Shown here one piece after another: positions 32,235 through 44,439 of a DNA stretch of 64,000 nt. The DNA is from Pezicula radicicola (taxonomy: Eukaryota > Ascomycota > Leotiomycetes > Helotiales > Dermateaceae): NCBI GenBank assembly GCA_003008705.1, contig PDUO01000064.1, positions 174,653 to 238,652 of the forward strand. The letters run 5' to 3'. Position 1 is the stretch's first letter. Each line of letters begins with the position of its first letter. The notes under the pieces are model-generated. The model was not told the origin of the DNA, ran no database searches, and saw only the letters and a program-made list of their open reading frames with translations. A program made the position numbers and the translations under genes.

Positions 32235-32904
32235 TCGTTGTCTTAGAGAGGGAGAGAGATTTGGGAGGAGGGGTGAGATTTAGGGTGAGGGAAGTCATGG
32301 GAGGAGTGGTTATTAGGAGGATTCTAGTGGGCTGACTGGCTTTGGGGATATGTAAGGATTATTTAGTAAGGTATTAGAGATTATTTGATTAGTCTAAAAA
32401 ATTCCCTTTTGTATCAGTGATATTTATATCTTATAACCTAGCAATCCCGTTTTTTTAAGTTATGTACGGAGGAGTAACTCTCTCGATTTAACTAACTCGC
32501 TTAACTTCTACAGGCACTTGAAGATATTTACATAGTGCTCCGCTCTTGCATGACCGCACTTCGTGCTTCTAGACTAAAGCTTGCAATATAAAGTAACAGA
32601 AGAAGATATGAGGTGTGTGTGTATGTCTGGGCAGTGGATGGATTCTGAAGTGGTGAGAGTTGAGATTAGGAAATAAGCCGAGGAGAGTAAGTCAAACTAT
32701 GGAAGTGATGGAGAAACAAAGTCTCAATCTTACCAGTTGCCTTAAATCTTCTATGGTGAAGAAATATGATCACGCCAACATGATAGGTCACTTGTGTCAA
32801 AGCATAGTGTGCCACCTAGTTTTGTCGTCGGTCAAATACCGCTACAAGCAAGATGACAATAACACTAGTAACACCTATAATAACACCCAAGATTTTGTTT
32901 CCTA
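32235..32904. other. Tail-to-tail intergenic region
   Basis: Nothing coding is seen in 670 bp between the cyanamide hydratase and NOC1 3' ends. Confidence 0.5.
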
Positions 32905-35900
32905 CTACATAGGTATATCCTCATCGTCATCCTGAGCTATCATTTCTGCGTAGTCCTCCGCGGAAGCGAATGTTGGTAGGTTCTTCAACTTCCTCCTCTT
33001 CTGTCTACTAGTCTCTTCCTTCTCCTCAGACTCTTCAGTCTGCGCCTTTTGTAGTTCCTTCTCGAACAGCTCATCAACTTCATCATCACTGCCAAGCATG
33101 TCATCATCCTCTTCATCGAAGATATCCGCACCTGATCCTTCCGAACCATCGGATTCAGCAGCAGCGTCTTCCCCTTCTCCCAAGCCATCGTTAGTCCCTT
33201 CGATATCAACGCCACCATCAGAAGACTCTGCGTCAGAATCTTCAAGATCCAGCATCTCAAGGTCAGATTCGTCCTCATCATTGCCTTCGACTTCTGGCCT
33301 TGAGTCGACAAGAGCCTGCCAGATCTCGTCCTCATTCTCATCCTCATCATCTTCATCACCATCGCCAGAAGGTTTGGCAGGCTTGGCCTTCTTACCAGCA
33401 GCATGCTTGGCTTTCCCGATTTGACTAAAGTATTTATGGAAGAAGACCTCGTCAACAGCAACATCTTCTGCCTTCTTTCGCCAGAAGGATTCGGAGTTAA
33501 CCGGCTCTTGTCCAGTTTGTGCCGCCTTGTTAGATAGTAAGAAAGCTTTACTATCACCTCCTGCAAGAGGTTGCATAATGGAGCTTCCTTTTGGACCTCC
33601 AGCTGCCGCTTTGGCATTACGGTAAACGAATCTGTCCAAGAAGTGTGTAAGGGTATGCGAAGAAAGATCTGGCTTCGGGGGCATCTTTTCATTGTTGACA
33701 AGACGGTCGGCGAACATGGCTACAGATGGGTGGAAGTGCACCAAGAAGGGTATCTAGTTGGGATGTTAGCTCAGGCTATTTGGAGTTCACAGAATCACTT
33801 ACAGATTCCCACAAACAACTCTTGTCGGCATTGCTATGTTCAGGATCTCTCTTCCGCCCATCATACATCTGTCGTGAATTAGACGAATTAGACTGTTGAA
33901 TACGATCTGGATGCATCGGGTTTGTAGGCTCTTCATTGTCTTCTGGCACGTCGCGAAAGACTTCCTCTTCATCGTCTCCCTCTTCCGGATCATTGATCAG
34001 GGTTTTTAAACCAGGGAAGGTCACTTCGAGCTCCCTCAGAAGATAAAGAACACCGCAGATGAAAGGAGGTTGGTGTAAGGTAACGATCTGTAAAAGTCTC
34101 TTCACAAACGCCTTAACGCGTTTGATGTTTAGATCAGACTTCAAAGCCCTGAAGAGGAGGTTGAGATACAAGGCGTGTTTTGAGGAGTTTACGAGGCGAG
34201 GATCGAGGAGTGATTCATAGAGAGTTCGGTAGAAGCGGTCAACTGCTAGATGCTTCGAGGTCGATAGTTGCTCTATCAACATCAAGGCTTGGATACTGGT
34301 GTTGAAGTTTGATGAATGTGTAATCCTGAAAAGGGTATCCATATGCTTCTCGAGACTAAGTTCGTTAGTATATCACTTTGGAACCATCAAGACAAACAAC
34401 TTACCTGAGATCATCGGACTTGGAAAAGGGGAATGCTCGATTAACACCACTCAGGACTGCCGAAATCATCTTCTCGGTGGTTTCCTCACTTGCTTGTTTT
34501 GCTTCTTCATCCTTGACTGCTTTCGCCTTGGCCTTTTTGCCCATAGGAGCCCCTCCTCCTTGAACTTGTCCTTTCCGGTTGACAACTCTCGCTTCGGTTA
34601 CTTTCTGGAGATCGGGTTTCTTCAGCAAGGCCACAAACAAGTCAAAGTAAATATTTAATAGTTTCTGAGCCACCTCCTCTTCCTTGCCACTCAAAATTGT
34701 CTGGTTAAGGGTATTAATAGCGTAATACTTCGCATGCTGACTTTGACCTGGTCGCAGGAGTAGTTCGCTTTCTATCGACCGAATGATAATAGGTTTCATC
34801 AATGGATGAGAGGTCTGAAGCTGGAGAAGCAGATATGACGTTCGAGAGGCAATTTTCTTTTCGGGATCACCAAGCTTGTTGACAAGAAGTCGAAGTAAAT
34901 TTGACTCCTGCTCAGGCTTCTCCTTCAAAAGCTCGTAAACATATGTCACAGCTCTTGACCGAGAGTACTCAATTTCATCACTACACCAGCCCTCGAGGAC
35001 TTTCAACATATCAAAGTACTGTTCCTTGAGCCAGTCTTCATAGGCCCATGAAATTAGATGGGCTTTGGTGATGCTCCCTGGTAACCTTTGTGAGGTATTC
35101 CAGCTAGAAATCGACTCCTCTTCTAAAGTACCTAGAAGACCTGGCTGCATAGCAAAGGTTCGCAGGCGTCGATCCGCTGGGAGAACAACACCAACGCCTA
35201 GTAAATCCTTTAGGGCTCCTAAAGCAGTTACTGCCTGACCTCTGCTCCTCTTCTTTGCCAATGCCAGAAGACTCTCAAAAGATTTGATGGTATGGACGGG
35301 GGATTCTTGAACGACCAAGGTCAATGCTGATACTTTATCAGAAAGTGTACCAGACGACATAATAGTAGACAAAAATCGATGTGATGACGAGGACGAGAGG
35401 TGTTTAGATGCATAGAGAGTATTATCGGCATCGAGGAGTGTAATAGCATAGTTCTTAAGGTTCGATATAGCGTCACGAAATGGAGCAGATTCGTTCAATT
35501 CTGGCGTAGGAAGGGTTGGAAGTGCTGCAGTATGCCAATCTGGGCGGGCTTCAAAAATCTATGGAAAGTCAGTCAGACTGGTCGCACTCGCGGGGAAGTA
35601 CTGACTAGGCGATTTGGATCATTAGATTCCGGCTTTGCAGGCTGCACAGGAGCTTGTGCTTCTACCACGGTCTTCTTGATCTTTTTCTCGGGCACAGGTG
35701 CAGCCTCGGATTCATTGTCGGTTTCTGAGGCCTCCTCCCAATCGTCCTCAGGTTCTTCCTCTTCGAGCTCCTCTTCCTCTGACTGTTCATCCTCGGAAAC
35801 GCCCGCATCTTCGACTATGCTTCCCTCAATTCCAAGCCCAGCAACAAACTTAGCAAGATCTTTGCGAAATGCCTTGTCAGGAACGGTCTCCGACGCCTTT

Positions 35901-36334
35901 GTATCGGCTTCCTCATCATCGGAAGCAGCGTCTGCGACAAGATCCAAATCTTCTTGGGTTCCACCCAGAGCTAAAATTTCTTGGAGAAGTATTTCTCTAT
36001 CATCTGTAGCCTTCCCACCCTTCTTGTTCTTGGTCGGGGTATGGTCCTTTCCTTGACTAGCTGCTTTTGCATTCCCCTGAGCATCTCTCTTGACGCCTCT
36101 CCCAGCTTCGGCTTTCCCATTCTTCTTTGGCTTGGTATCTGTTTGGCCCAATGGCTTCGACTTGGGATTGCTGTCTCGCTTTTCGAATTTTTGAGGAGCC
36201 TTTTCGAAACGACTCTCGATTTTTTCAGTCAAAGCCGACAAGGCTTTCTCGTCGAATGACAAGGCGCTTCCACCCTCGTTCTTTGCTCCCTTTTTCTTCG
36301 AGCCTGCCGCAGGGGATTTGTTTCCTTTCGCCAT
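32905..36334 (-). CDS. MAK21: Ribosome biogenesis factor Noc1/Mak21 (CBF/Mak21 family)
   Basis: Noc1 with Noc2 escorts early 60S pre-ribosomes in the nucleolus. Exons are 36334-35606, 35558-34405, 34355-33803 and 33753-32905. They total 3285 nt, or 1094 residues, in phase. The intron before exon 3 has a perfect TACTAAC branch site. The N-terminus is basic (MAKGNKSPAAGSKKKGAK) and the first exon ends in a long acidic tract (DEQSEEEELEEEEPEDDWEE). Exon 2 begins IFEARPDWHTAALPTLPTPE and holds helical-repeat segments such as FLSTIMSSGTLSDKVSALTL, WAYEDWLKEQYFDMLKVLEG and KYYAINTLNQTILSGKEEE. Exon 3 has VDRFYRTLYESLLDPRL and QPPFICGVLYLLRELE, the CBF domain. Exon 4 starts IPFLVHFHPSVAMFADRL and ends in an acidic region and DDDEDIPM. 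This order is diagnostic of Noc1. Its start lies 325 bp from the divergent prolyl-tRNA synthetase. Confidence 0.92.
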
Positions 36335-36659
36335 GCTCGTGGTGATTTCTTGGGGTAGCTACAAAATAATTGCAGCTTCCATAGCATGCGAAATTGAAAT
36401 TTCTTCGTTCGACGATAAGCCAGCCTTATCGCAAACCACCAATAACTTTTCTTGCTGACTAAGCGAGACAACCCCTACGAAGAAGTACACCAAAGCCTTG
36501 GAGCTTCAGCTATTCTACTCAAGTATCTAATGATGCCCCCAGATTCCCCAATTGAGGAAGCTATCTAAATGGTAGCATCTGGAATGGTCTCCTAACTTAT
36601 AATGCACCTATTTCTTGCTTAAAATCACTCATTGTGTCCTTGGTCAATCTCTAGAGAAC
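36335..36659. promoter_or_regulatory. Divergent promoter region (MAK21 / mitochondrial ProRS)
   Basis: This 325-bp stretch separates the two start codons, so both promoters must overlap or abut here. No specific binding site is claimed. Confidence 0.5.
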
Positions 36660-38952
36660 ATGTTCCACATATCTCGACATAACGCAACCCAAAGGGGGTT
36701 AACATTGTCAATCGGCGCATTACGGTCTCAGACCGTTGTGAGAGCTTCACTATTCCGACGTCACGAACATATTCCTATAGCTTTTCACTCAAGCATATCG
36801 ACATTTGATAAGCTCACACCAGTACAAGCTCCTCTTCAATTTTCACACTCATCACGTGCATGGCTGACCTTGACTAGAGAGATGATCGAGTCCGATTGTC
36901 GCAGTCATGGGCACCATCTGGAGGCATAGCAGAGACCGCTGATGAAGGTATCTTACTCAGAGAATGAGGATGGGAAGGAAAGCGCTTTTGCTGATGAACT
37001 CAAGATGCCCATGCCAAACTCATCCGAGCTGGCTTTTTGCGCCAGGTAAGCTAGTAAAAGTACCTGGATAACTTGTCTATGAGACTAATATGTTTGTTTT
37101 AGGCGCATTCAGGCATATTCCATGTATTGCCATTAGGTCGCCGTGTACAAGACAAGCTAGAAAAACTCATAGACAAACACATGTCAAGAGTTGGTAATTC
37201 CACCTGTTTTCCTCTCGTCATGTACCTTAAACTAAATATCATAGGCGCCTCAAAATTGGCTCTATCCTCAATATCCTCTGAAGAAATCTGGGCCAGAAGT
37301 GGTCGCCTAGATTCCGGTTCTGAGGTTAGCTCCCTTCATCGAGTTTTCATTGGCATGTTTTGACATCTGAGTTTAGCTCTTTCATTTCAAAGACAGGAAG
37401 GATGTCCCATACCTTCTTTCACCGACTCATGAGGAGGAAATTACTTCATTAGTCGCGAGTGCAATCAAGTCATATAAAGAACTCCCTATACGGCTATATC
37501 AAATTTGTAAGTCCACTCTGCTTTGCCAGTACCACACGACTCACACCATGCCTAGCACGTAAATATCGAGACGAGCTTCGGCCCAGACATGGTGTTCTCA
37601 GATCCCGTGAATTTGTCATGAAGGATTTATACACCTTCGATTACAATTCCTCCAAAGCACTCGCTACTTATCATCAAGTTCGACAAGCGTACGCAGATTT
37701 CTTCGATGAGCTCAAGATTCCATATCTAGTAGCCGAGGCAGACTCGGGAGATATGGGGGGCAATTTGAGTCACGAATTTCACTTTCCGACCTCCAAGGGA
37801 GAAGACCACGTTATAAGTTGTACCAAATGTGACTATGTGGCTAATGAAGAGTTGGCTGAGAGCGTCGTTCCTACTAACAATGGGGATGTCATTGATATTC
37901 TAGGTGGAGGCGCACGAATCTGGTCAGGAGTAACACATGACAGACGCACTCTCATTAGAGCCTGGTACCTACCTTCAAGTCCTCAGTTGAAGGGTTCAGT
38001 TGACTCCGAAATCAACATTCATGCCATCAAGACTCTGATACCAGATCTTGACGCTTCGGTTGAAGACCCAGAATTTCTTTGGATCGGAACGTTGGAACCA
38101 CAGGACCCTGATTCTGCTATCTCGAACGATAATGCATCCGTGATACCACAAATTATCGAGATCGTGGATGGCCGACTACTAGATTCTTATCACGCAAAGT
38201 TCGGTTCAGAGCACCCAGTCTGGCCAGCCGTAGAGAAATCATCTCTCAACAATGTGTCAATCTCTACAATATATAAAGATCCCCAAACCAGCCAACCATT
38301 AAACCTCCTCCGAATAAAAGAAGGAGATACCTGCCCCCGCTGCACCACAGGTACACTAAAGGTGCAAAAGGCAATCGAACTAGGCCACACATTCCACCTC
38401 GGCACTCGCTACAGTGAACCACTAGAAGCCACAATCTCAGTACCAGTTCAATACCTAGAAGAAGAGAACAAGCCAGAAGTCAGCTCTAGCTCGAAAACCC
38501 CAAAAGACCCCGCCGGATCAACCAAGGTCGTTGCAATGCAAATGGGCTGTCACGGAATCGGAATCTCTCGCATGATAGGTGCTGTAGCAGATACTTTAGC
38601 GGACGAACGAGGACTCAACTGGCCGCGCGTAATGGCTCCTTTCGAAGTCGTCATTGTACCAGGCAAGGATCTGGAATCTGCAGCTCTAGAAGTCTACGAT
38701 GCTCTGAAATCAACCCCTGGAGTTTCGCCTGATAACCAACTACTTGATCTTGTGCTCGATGACCGAGGCGTATCTTTTCCTTGGAAGATGCGGGATGCGG
38801 ATTTGGTAGGTTATCCGGTTATTGTTGTTATTGGACGGAGGTGGAAGGGGGAGGGGGTGTGTGAGGTGCAGTGTAGACGATTGGGGATTAAGGAGGATGT
38901 TCCCGTTGAGAAGTTGCGAGAGTTCGTCCAGTCGTTATTAGTGCAACTTTGA
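36660..38952 (+). CDS. AIM10: Mitochondrial prolyl-tRNA synthetase
   Basis: This class II synthetase charges mitochondrial tRNA-Pro. Seven exons were assembled: 36660-36821, 36879-36948, 37005-37045, 37103-37193, 37245-37324, 37377-37506 and 37556-38952, giving 1971 nt, or 656 residues. The start is the first ATG of the open frame, followed by a basic, acid-free leader ([17 protein letters not shown]). Across the small exons one reads [52 protein letters not shown] (motif 1 region), [33 protein letters not shown] and [33 protein letters not shown] forms motif 2, and [16 protein letters not shown] is motif 3. Between motifs 2 and 3 lies an insert with [16 protein letters not shown] and Cys pairs CTKC and CPRC. 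The anticodon-binding domain follows ([11 protein letters not shown]). The bacterial-type layout fits the organellar enzyme. Confidence 0.9.
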
Positions 38953-39342
38953 GAGGATGGCACGATTTCATTGTAAAAGTAGAATGTCTGTAATATTTGT
39001 AACTGTACTAAAATGACCGGAAAGTCACCACCCCATTTTTATAGACCAAAGTATTAGAAGTTTTGATGAAAGACAATTTTCAATTCAGCTACGAAATCGT
39101 CCGCAAAGACTTTTTGTTCGCAGCTTAATATTACGAATATTACAAGGTATATAGATAAATCTCGAAAGTCCACGGAGAAAGCAACAAAGGTTACCAAATA
39201 ATCTCCGTCTCCGCCTCCATCAATCGCCCATCCATCCTCCAAACATCGACCCAACCATTACACTTTTCAACTTCCCAACCTTCAATCCATCACACACCAA
39301 ATCTCAACCACCAGGTATCAAATCAAACATAAATCATAAAAA
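38953..39342. other. Tail-to-tail intergenic region
   Basis: Nothing beyond 3' untranslated sequence is seen. Confidence 0.5.
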
Positions 39343-41163
39343 TCATAAAGCCAATCCCACCTTCCCATTCTTCCCCTTCTGCTTCTCCTTCTCCTTCTCC
39401 TTCCCAATCTTAACCAACGTAGCCTTAGCAAAAGTAGCCTTCTGCTCAGGCTCAGTCTCCCCCCTCTCCTCAGGAATCATAGAAATAGTAATAGTACCAT
39501 TACCCTTCTTAGCCTCATGCCTTCTCGCCTCCTCTTCTTCCTCATCATCCTCATCATCCTCATCATCTTCAGAATCCACAGCTCTCGACATAACTCTCAA
39601 TCCACTTCCACTTCCATTACCAACACCTCCCTGTTTCCGCATTTGTATTTGTTGTTGTTGCTGGACTTGGATTTGTGATTGAGATTGTAGTTTTCTCAAA
39701 TGAGACCCATCAACCGGCGCATCCAAAATAACACTCCCCTTACTAGAAAATTGAGGTTGGAATGCAATCCAAGAAACAGGTTTTGAACCCGTAGATACAG
39801 TTTTCTGACTTTGACTCCTGTTAAAAGTGGGTCTCCCACCACTCCCATTTGGCGACGAAGATTCGAAAGGTAAAGGTAAAGTACTTGAATTTAAGTTCAA
39901 TCCCTCCCTTTGTTTTCCTTTGGTTTTAAAAACTGGATGTAGATCATCCGTCGGATCAGAATAATATAAAGGATCTTTTATATCTTGAGAGAAATCATGG
40001 GACATGTTATTTGTATTGGCATCATCGTCGTCGTCGTCGTCGTCGTTTTCGTTTTCGCTCGATGGTTGTGCATTTTTTCGTGAATTTTTTCTTTTTCTTT
40101 TTTGAGATTTGAGTTTTTGATGACGGCGTGTGAGGAGATAGAAGGAGAGAATCGAGAGGAGTGAGGATCCGATGGATGCTACTGCTATTCCTATTGCCGC
40201 GTTGGGGATGGGTATTGTCGTTGCTCGGATACTAGCTACTGCTTGACTTGCACTTGCTAATTGTGTTGCTACTGATGCCTAAATAACGGTAAGAATTATT
40301 GGTCAGTCTTTCTATGCCTTTTGTACATATTCACGAGAAGTTTACTTACTCCTAAAGCCTGAGCTGCTGCTTGTGCGCTATTCGTGGCTACTGATGCACC
40401 AAACAGGAATGATGAACTCGCTGCAACTACCTCGCCTAGTAGAATCTATTAGATCTTTGTTTTGACAATTATAGGGTGTTTTGGAGAGAGAAAAAACTTA
40501 CCGGTTGCTGACGCTATAGCAGCGCTTGCTTGTTGTTGAGCACTTGCAATTCCAGCCGTTTGAGCCGCCAGAGCCGATGCCTATACATAAAATTCCGTAA
40601 TCAATATTGAAACTCTTCCATGTACCAAGTTTCGAGAGTTGGGCCCTTACCACTACGCTCGCCGCTGACAATGAAGCAGAAGAAATAAGATTTGAAGCTG
40701 AAGATTGTGCCACTGCAACTGCTTGTGAAGCCGACTCGGCCGTCGAGTTAATAGCTAATTGTGCTGATGCGACTGCTGCTGCTGATCCTGAAGAAAGTGA
40801 TGCGACAGCTGCTACCGAGCCTGAAGAAAGTGCTATTGAGGCTGAGGAAAGTATGGCTATCGACGCCAATCCCGTGGCATTTACTGAAGCGACGAACCCT
40901 GAGCATTCGGGAAGTATTGCATTTTGCTTGAGATGAAGTGACATTACTGTTTCTGGATCTGGATCTGGCTCTCTAGCACGCAAGTCCCACTTCGCAGATG
41001 ATTGTTCGGAGATGCTGTCATAGATTGAAAGGGTAGTTGTTGATATTATTGAGATATCGTTAGCTGGTTGTGAAGGCGACTCTGTAGTTATCTGGTCTTC
41101 TGTTGCTGCGATGCCAAGAACTCCAGACAGGAGAACCTGTATTGAAATGATATGTAAAATCAT
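39343..41163 (-). CDS. Single-pass membrane protein with Ser/Ala-rich ectodomain
   Basis: Four exons join in phase: 41163-40651, 40580-40502, 40435-40350 and 40278-39343, giving 1614 nt, or 537 residues. Starting at 41163 gives a good signal peptide (MILHIISIQVLLSGVLGIAA); an earlier in-frame ATG at 41244 would bury it behind 27 residues. The ectodomain to about 255 is made of Ala/Ser repeats (SIAILSSASIALSSGSVAAV, AESASQAVAVAQSSAS, AQQQASAAIASATG), typical of O-glycosylated wall-facing segments. One transmembrane helix (AAIGIAVASIGSSLLSILSF) is followed by RRHQKLKSQKRKRKNSRK, an Asp run and a disordered, phosphorylatable tail with poly-Q and acidic patches. The architecture resembles Wsc/Mid2-type wall sensors but lacks a Cys-rich domain, so no function is assigned. 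Confidence 0.72.
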
Positions 41164-42186
41164 GCTTCCTGATAAGTGAGACAAAAGAGTTCTATGATCG
41201 CCAATTAGCACAATATGAGAAGGCGATCTGAAAAGCTTCTTCACCCACCTACTAATGATCTCGAATTACATTAATTTCGACGATGCCAGTCGCTCTAATT
41301 ACATAGAAGGAAAGAATCCGACCGGCGGCGAAAAAGAAGCAAAAGAAGAAAGAATTTCCAAAGGAAGATCAGAGAAACAAAAATGCATTAAGCAGGTATA
41401 ACTTCAAAAAGACAAAAGAAACTCTATAGTTGTTTTGAACATTTGAAAGATTTTGAATGCAGCATAGACTGCACGGATCAATAAGTCAAAAGTCTGAAAG
41501 ATGATTGGGCGCGAAAAGACTTCCCCCCTCGACGATGACTATCTATACTGACAAAGCCGTTTCAATTACTGTTTCTTATATCTTGCACTTTTCGCATGAA
41601 TCGTACAACTGGCTACCCTCCAGTAGCTCAGCTCATGAGATGTTGGATGAAGACCAGGATACCCCCCGATCCGCCATATCGCCTCCTTCTAACCCTTCAA
41701 AGTATGAGTGGTTTGTACTAGGCACTACCAGTACCGGGGGAAAAAAGGCCGATGCGCGCTGATATGAAGCTCATCCTATCAATTTGTTTCCAAGAGAAAA
41801 GGTTACGCCAATAAAGGAGATATAAATGAGGCTGGGACCTCGCATTTCAAACTTCATCCCAACTCTGCAACTTTGCTCGAGTCCACGAAAGGATACAAAA
41901 AGGGAAGTCTTGCGGGACTACACTACCGGTAGAACTGCCAAACCTGTAGAGTATCTATCATCACCAAACGAATACGCTGTGGTCTGAGAAGAGTATACTC
42001 CGTAGTGTGTATCAAGAGGATAAAGAGGAAGAGATCTCGCCAAATTGGTGGGGTGTTTGAATAGTTGCATGCGTTTTGTTTGTTGACGGAAGACGGCATT
42101 TCGAGGTTGTCACCAGTCTGTCCTCTGTCCGGATTAGGTAATCGAGTACCTCGTGCACCACCAGTACCAGTGGTATGGCTTCCAAT
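41164..42186. other. Intergenic region
   Basis: No gene is supported. Upstream sequence of the membrane protein lies at the left. The open frame at 41505-41762 lacks features. Confidence 0.45.
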
Positions 42187-42226
42187 CCTTTAAGCTATTA
42201 GCCCTAAATTAATAGCTTATAAAAGG
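42187..42226. repeat. Short inverted repeat (hairpin)
   Basis: CCTTTAAGCTATTA (42187-42200) faces TAATAGCTTATAAAAGG (42210-42226) across a 9-bp loop. It is imperfect by one small indel. Flanking GCTTCC / GGAAGC extends the symmetry. It could be a small transposon end pair or a transcriptional hairpin. Confidence 0.6.
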
Positions 42227-42639
42227 AAGCTGCGTAAATAAGTTAGGTAACTATTACTACACGAAAAAGGCCCTGTGATCGAAATCTAGGGTTTTTGTTG
42301 GTTTGATTCATCGAGCTGTCCTTCCCCATCCTGCCACCCCCCCCTGCCCCTTTCTCCTTTCTCCTTTCGCTTTTCCTTCCTAATTAGGTATGCAGTACAT
42401 ATCACATACCTAACCTACCAAGTGCTTGATATTTCCATACACCACGATGCGAGGCGTCTTACAATTCTATTTATTCCCAAACTACAAACAACCAACCCAA
42501 ATCCTCCCATAAACATCCTTCAAAACCACAAATCAGAAGAACCAAATTTCAACTTTGTCGAGCTACTGCTATTCGACATAGCACTCTCAGGGATGAGTCG
42601 CTCTCTTGTCAAAGTAGTCTCTTCATATTGTGAACGCTG
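42227..42639. other. Intergenic region
   Basis: Nothing is recognised. Confidence 0.4.
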
Positions 42640-43605
42640 AGTAGATCCCCTAGGGCAACAACTACCATCTGCACAACAAGTAGGTGAAGGAGTACATCCA
42701 TCTTCATTACAGCTACAGGCTGAACTTCCTGATCCCGAAAGTTGGGCGTATAATTCCCATTTAGTACATCGTTATCAGGTGTGTCAATGATACATCTACT
42801 TCCGTAATTTACTGTTGTGCTTCCATCATTACCTATACGTTTGTTATGACAATGGACTTTTTCCCTTTTTTTATTTTTTGTTTTTCTGGATGCGGAGGCA
42901 TTTGAAGAGAGTCTTGCATTCTTTAGAGCGTATATCAAGCAATGCGATACAACTATCTCCGTACATCCGGATCGTCACTTCGGAAGGACAACCACTTTGA
43001 TCGTCTGCCCACTGTGCATGTGCAATAACGTTAATCCCGGTCTGGTCTGAATACTCAATAGTATAAGCTGGTCCACCGGGTGCCAAAGTGTTGTCTGTAG
43101 TTTCGCATAGATAACCGATGACCTGATTTACCCCTGTTATGTTAAACGAAACATATGTTCCATCATTATGTTGAGAGAAGCAGTAGGGAGTACCAGAGTC
43201 TCTGCTAATTATCGGGAATTGCGGTTCTATCTGCATTGGTGTACTGGTTGTTGTGGTTATCGTAGTGGGAGGACTCGTTCCCCTCCTCCCTCTCCACCAG
43301 AACTCGAAATACCACTTACTGATGGAACAGTAGTCGCAACTCCGGTGTCGCCAGAGTAAAGAGAGGAAAGCCAGCTGGCCTGGGCTGACTGGTCTGAAGT
43401 CAAAGCGGCCGAGCCAGTCACAGCTTTTCTTGACCAAGGCTGAGTTGTAACCTCTAGCCTGGAGGAGTCGTAACTGTGCTTTCACCCGACGTATCTGTTG
43501 GTGAGCAGCTAACAACATTTGAGCAACTAGTATTGTAGTCGCTTCCAGCTGCACACTGTGTTGTGCAGTCATTCAGCCTTTGAGTTATTGAGACTAACTC
43601 AATCG
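42640..43605 (-). pseudogene. Eroded secreted Cys-rich protein (resembles C-terminal part of fungal GH18 chitinase/killer-toxin-like proteins)
   Basis: Protein-like pieces on the minus strand lie in different frames. Near 43570 one reads DCTTQCAAGSDYN and SCSPTDTSGESTVTTPPG. A central frame has GTPYCFSQHNDGTYVSF, NQVIGYLCETTDNTLAPGG, NVIAHAQWADDQSGCPSEV and MYGDSCIALL. Then comes NDGSTTVNYGSRC after an AG near 42835, and KWELYAQLSGSG plus CSCNEDGCTPSPTCCADGSC near 42650-42750. The spaced cysteines and the YxxC...C pattern resemble the C-terminal region of large secreted chitinases. At least two frame changes have no usable splice sites, so it is probably a pseudogene, although unusual splicing cannot be ruled out. 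The family assignment is tentative. Confidence 0.45.
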
Positions 43606-44439
43606 CTCACAAGCAAATAACTCAACATCAGGAGAAGGACCAAACACGAAGTCTCTAGAAAATCTCCCTGTCGCACGATACCTTGACTTGTGCACAAGAC
43701 TATTGGTTTCCATAAGTAGGTACCAATCAGCAATGTTGAGAATTACTTCTTGTCTGACCACCATCGTTGGATTATCCATCCTTTCGTACAGAGCACGGGG
43801 TAAAGGACTGGCAGGCTACATTGTAGTAAAGCTAACAAAGGGTGTAGTGAGGTTGGATGAAGTGAGGAGGCGGCACGACGTCAATATAAGCTTCGTCGTT
43901 TAGCATACCTACCTTATTTTACCCCACTAGAGACTCGCCTTGTGTTGTGGGACTAGAACTACAGTGGGCGGTTGTGATTGCTATAGGGGCCAAGGAGAGA
44001 TCAGCCTAGCACCCAGAACGTGCAATCCTACTGCCCGATACGTAGTATAATCCCATTGCAGGACTATTCGTTCAACTTGGAATAAATCTGTTGTCGAAAG
44101 ATGCTCTAAGACTACTTGATCACCATACCTTGGTGTTTTCTAGCCATAGCTTAATATTAATTTGACTTTTAAAGGTTCAACTAATCCTACAATGAAGCCC
44201 AACAGCTGGTTGGAGCTGGTCTATGGTGCGTCAACAATTATGGAGCGGACAGGGTGTGTAGAGAGACGCTCAAGGGGTCCTTCGGAATTACACCAAATAT
44301 TGCTTTCAATAGGCCAAGGGGCGCAACTCAGACATAATTCAATACCCTCAAAAGTATGAGTAATCTGCCTCAAAGCTATCTCATAGATGAAGAGTACCAA
44401 CAGAGTATCTTGAAACTGTTCAGAAACTTCTAAATAGCA
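43606..44439. other. No assignable gene
   Basis: Short open frames occur on both strands without motif or splice logic. The stretch lies between two eroded coding pieces and may be part of the same decayed region. Confidence 0.4.

Noticed and set aside
39540..40055. Microsatellites (CAT/CGT repeats)
   Set aside because: They encode the Asp/Glu runs of the membrane protein tail and need no separate explanation.
42871..43572. 233-codon minus-strand frame as one intact gene
   Set aside because: Only its middle and last parts look like protein; the first 90 codons read out of frame relative to the Cys-rich sequence, so I treat it as a piece of a broken gene.
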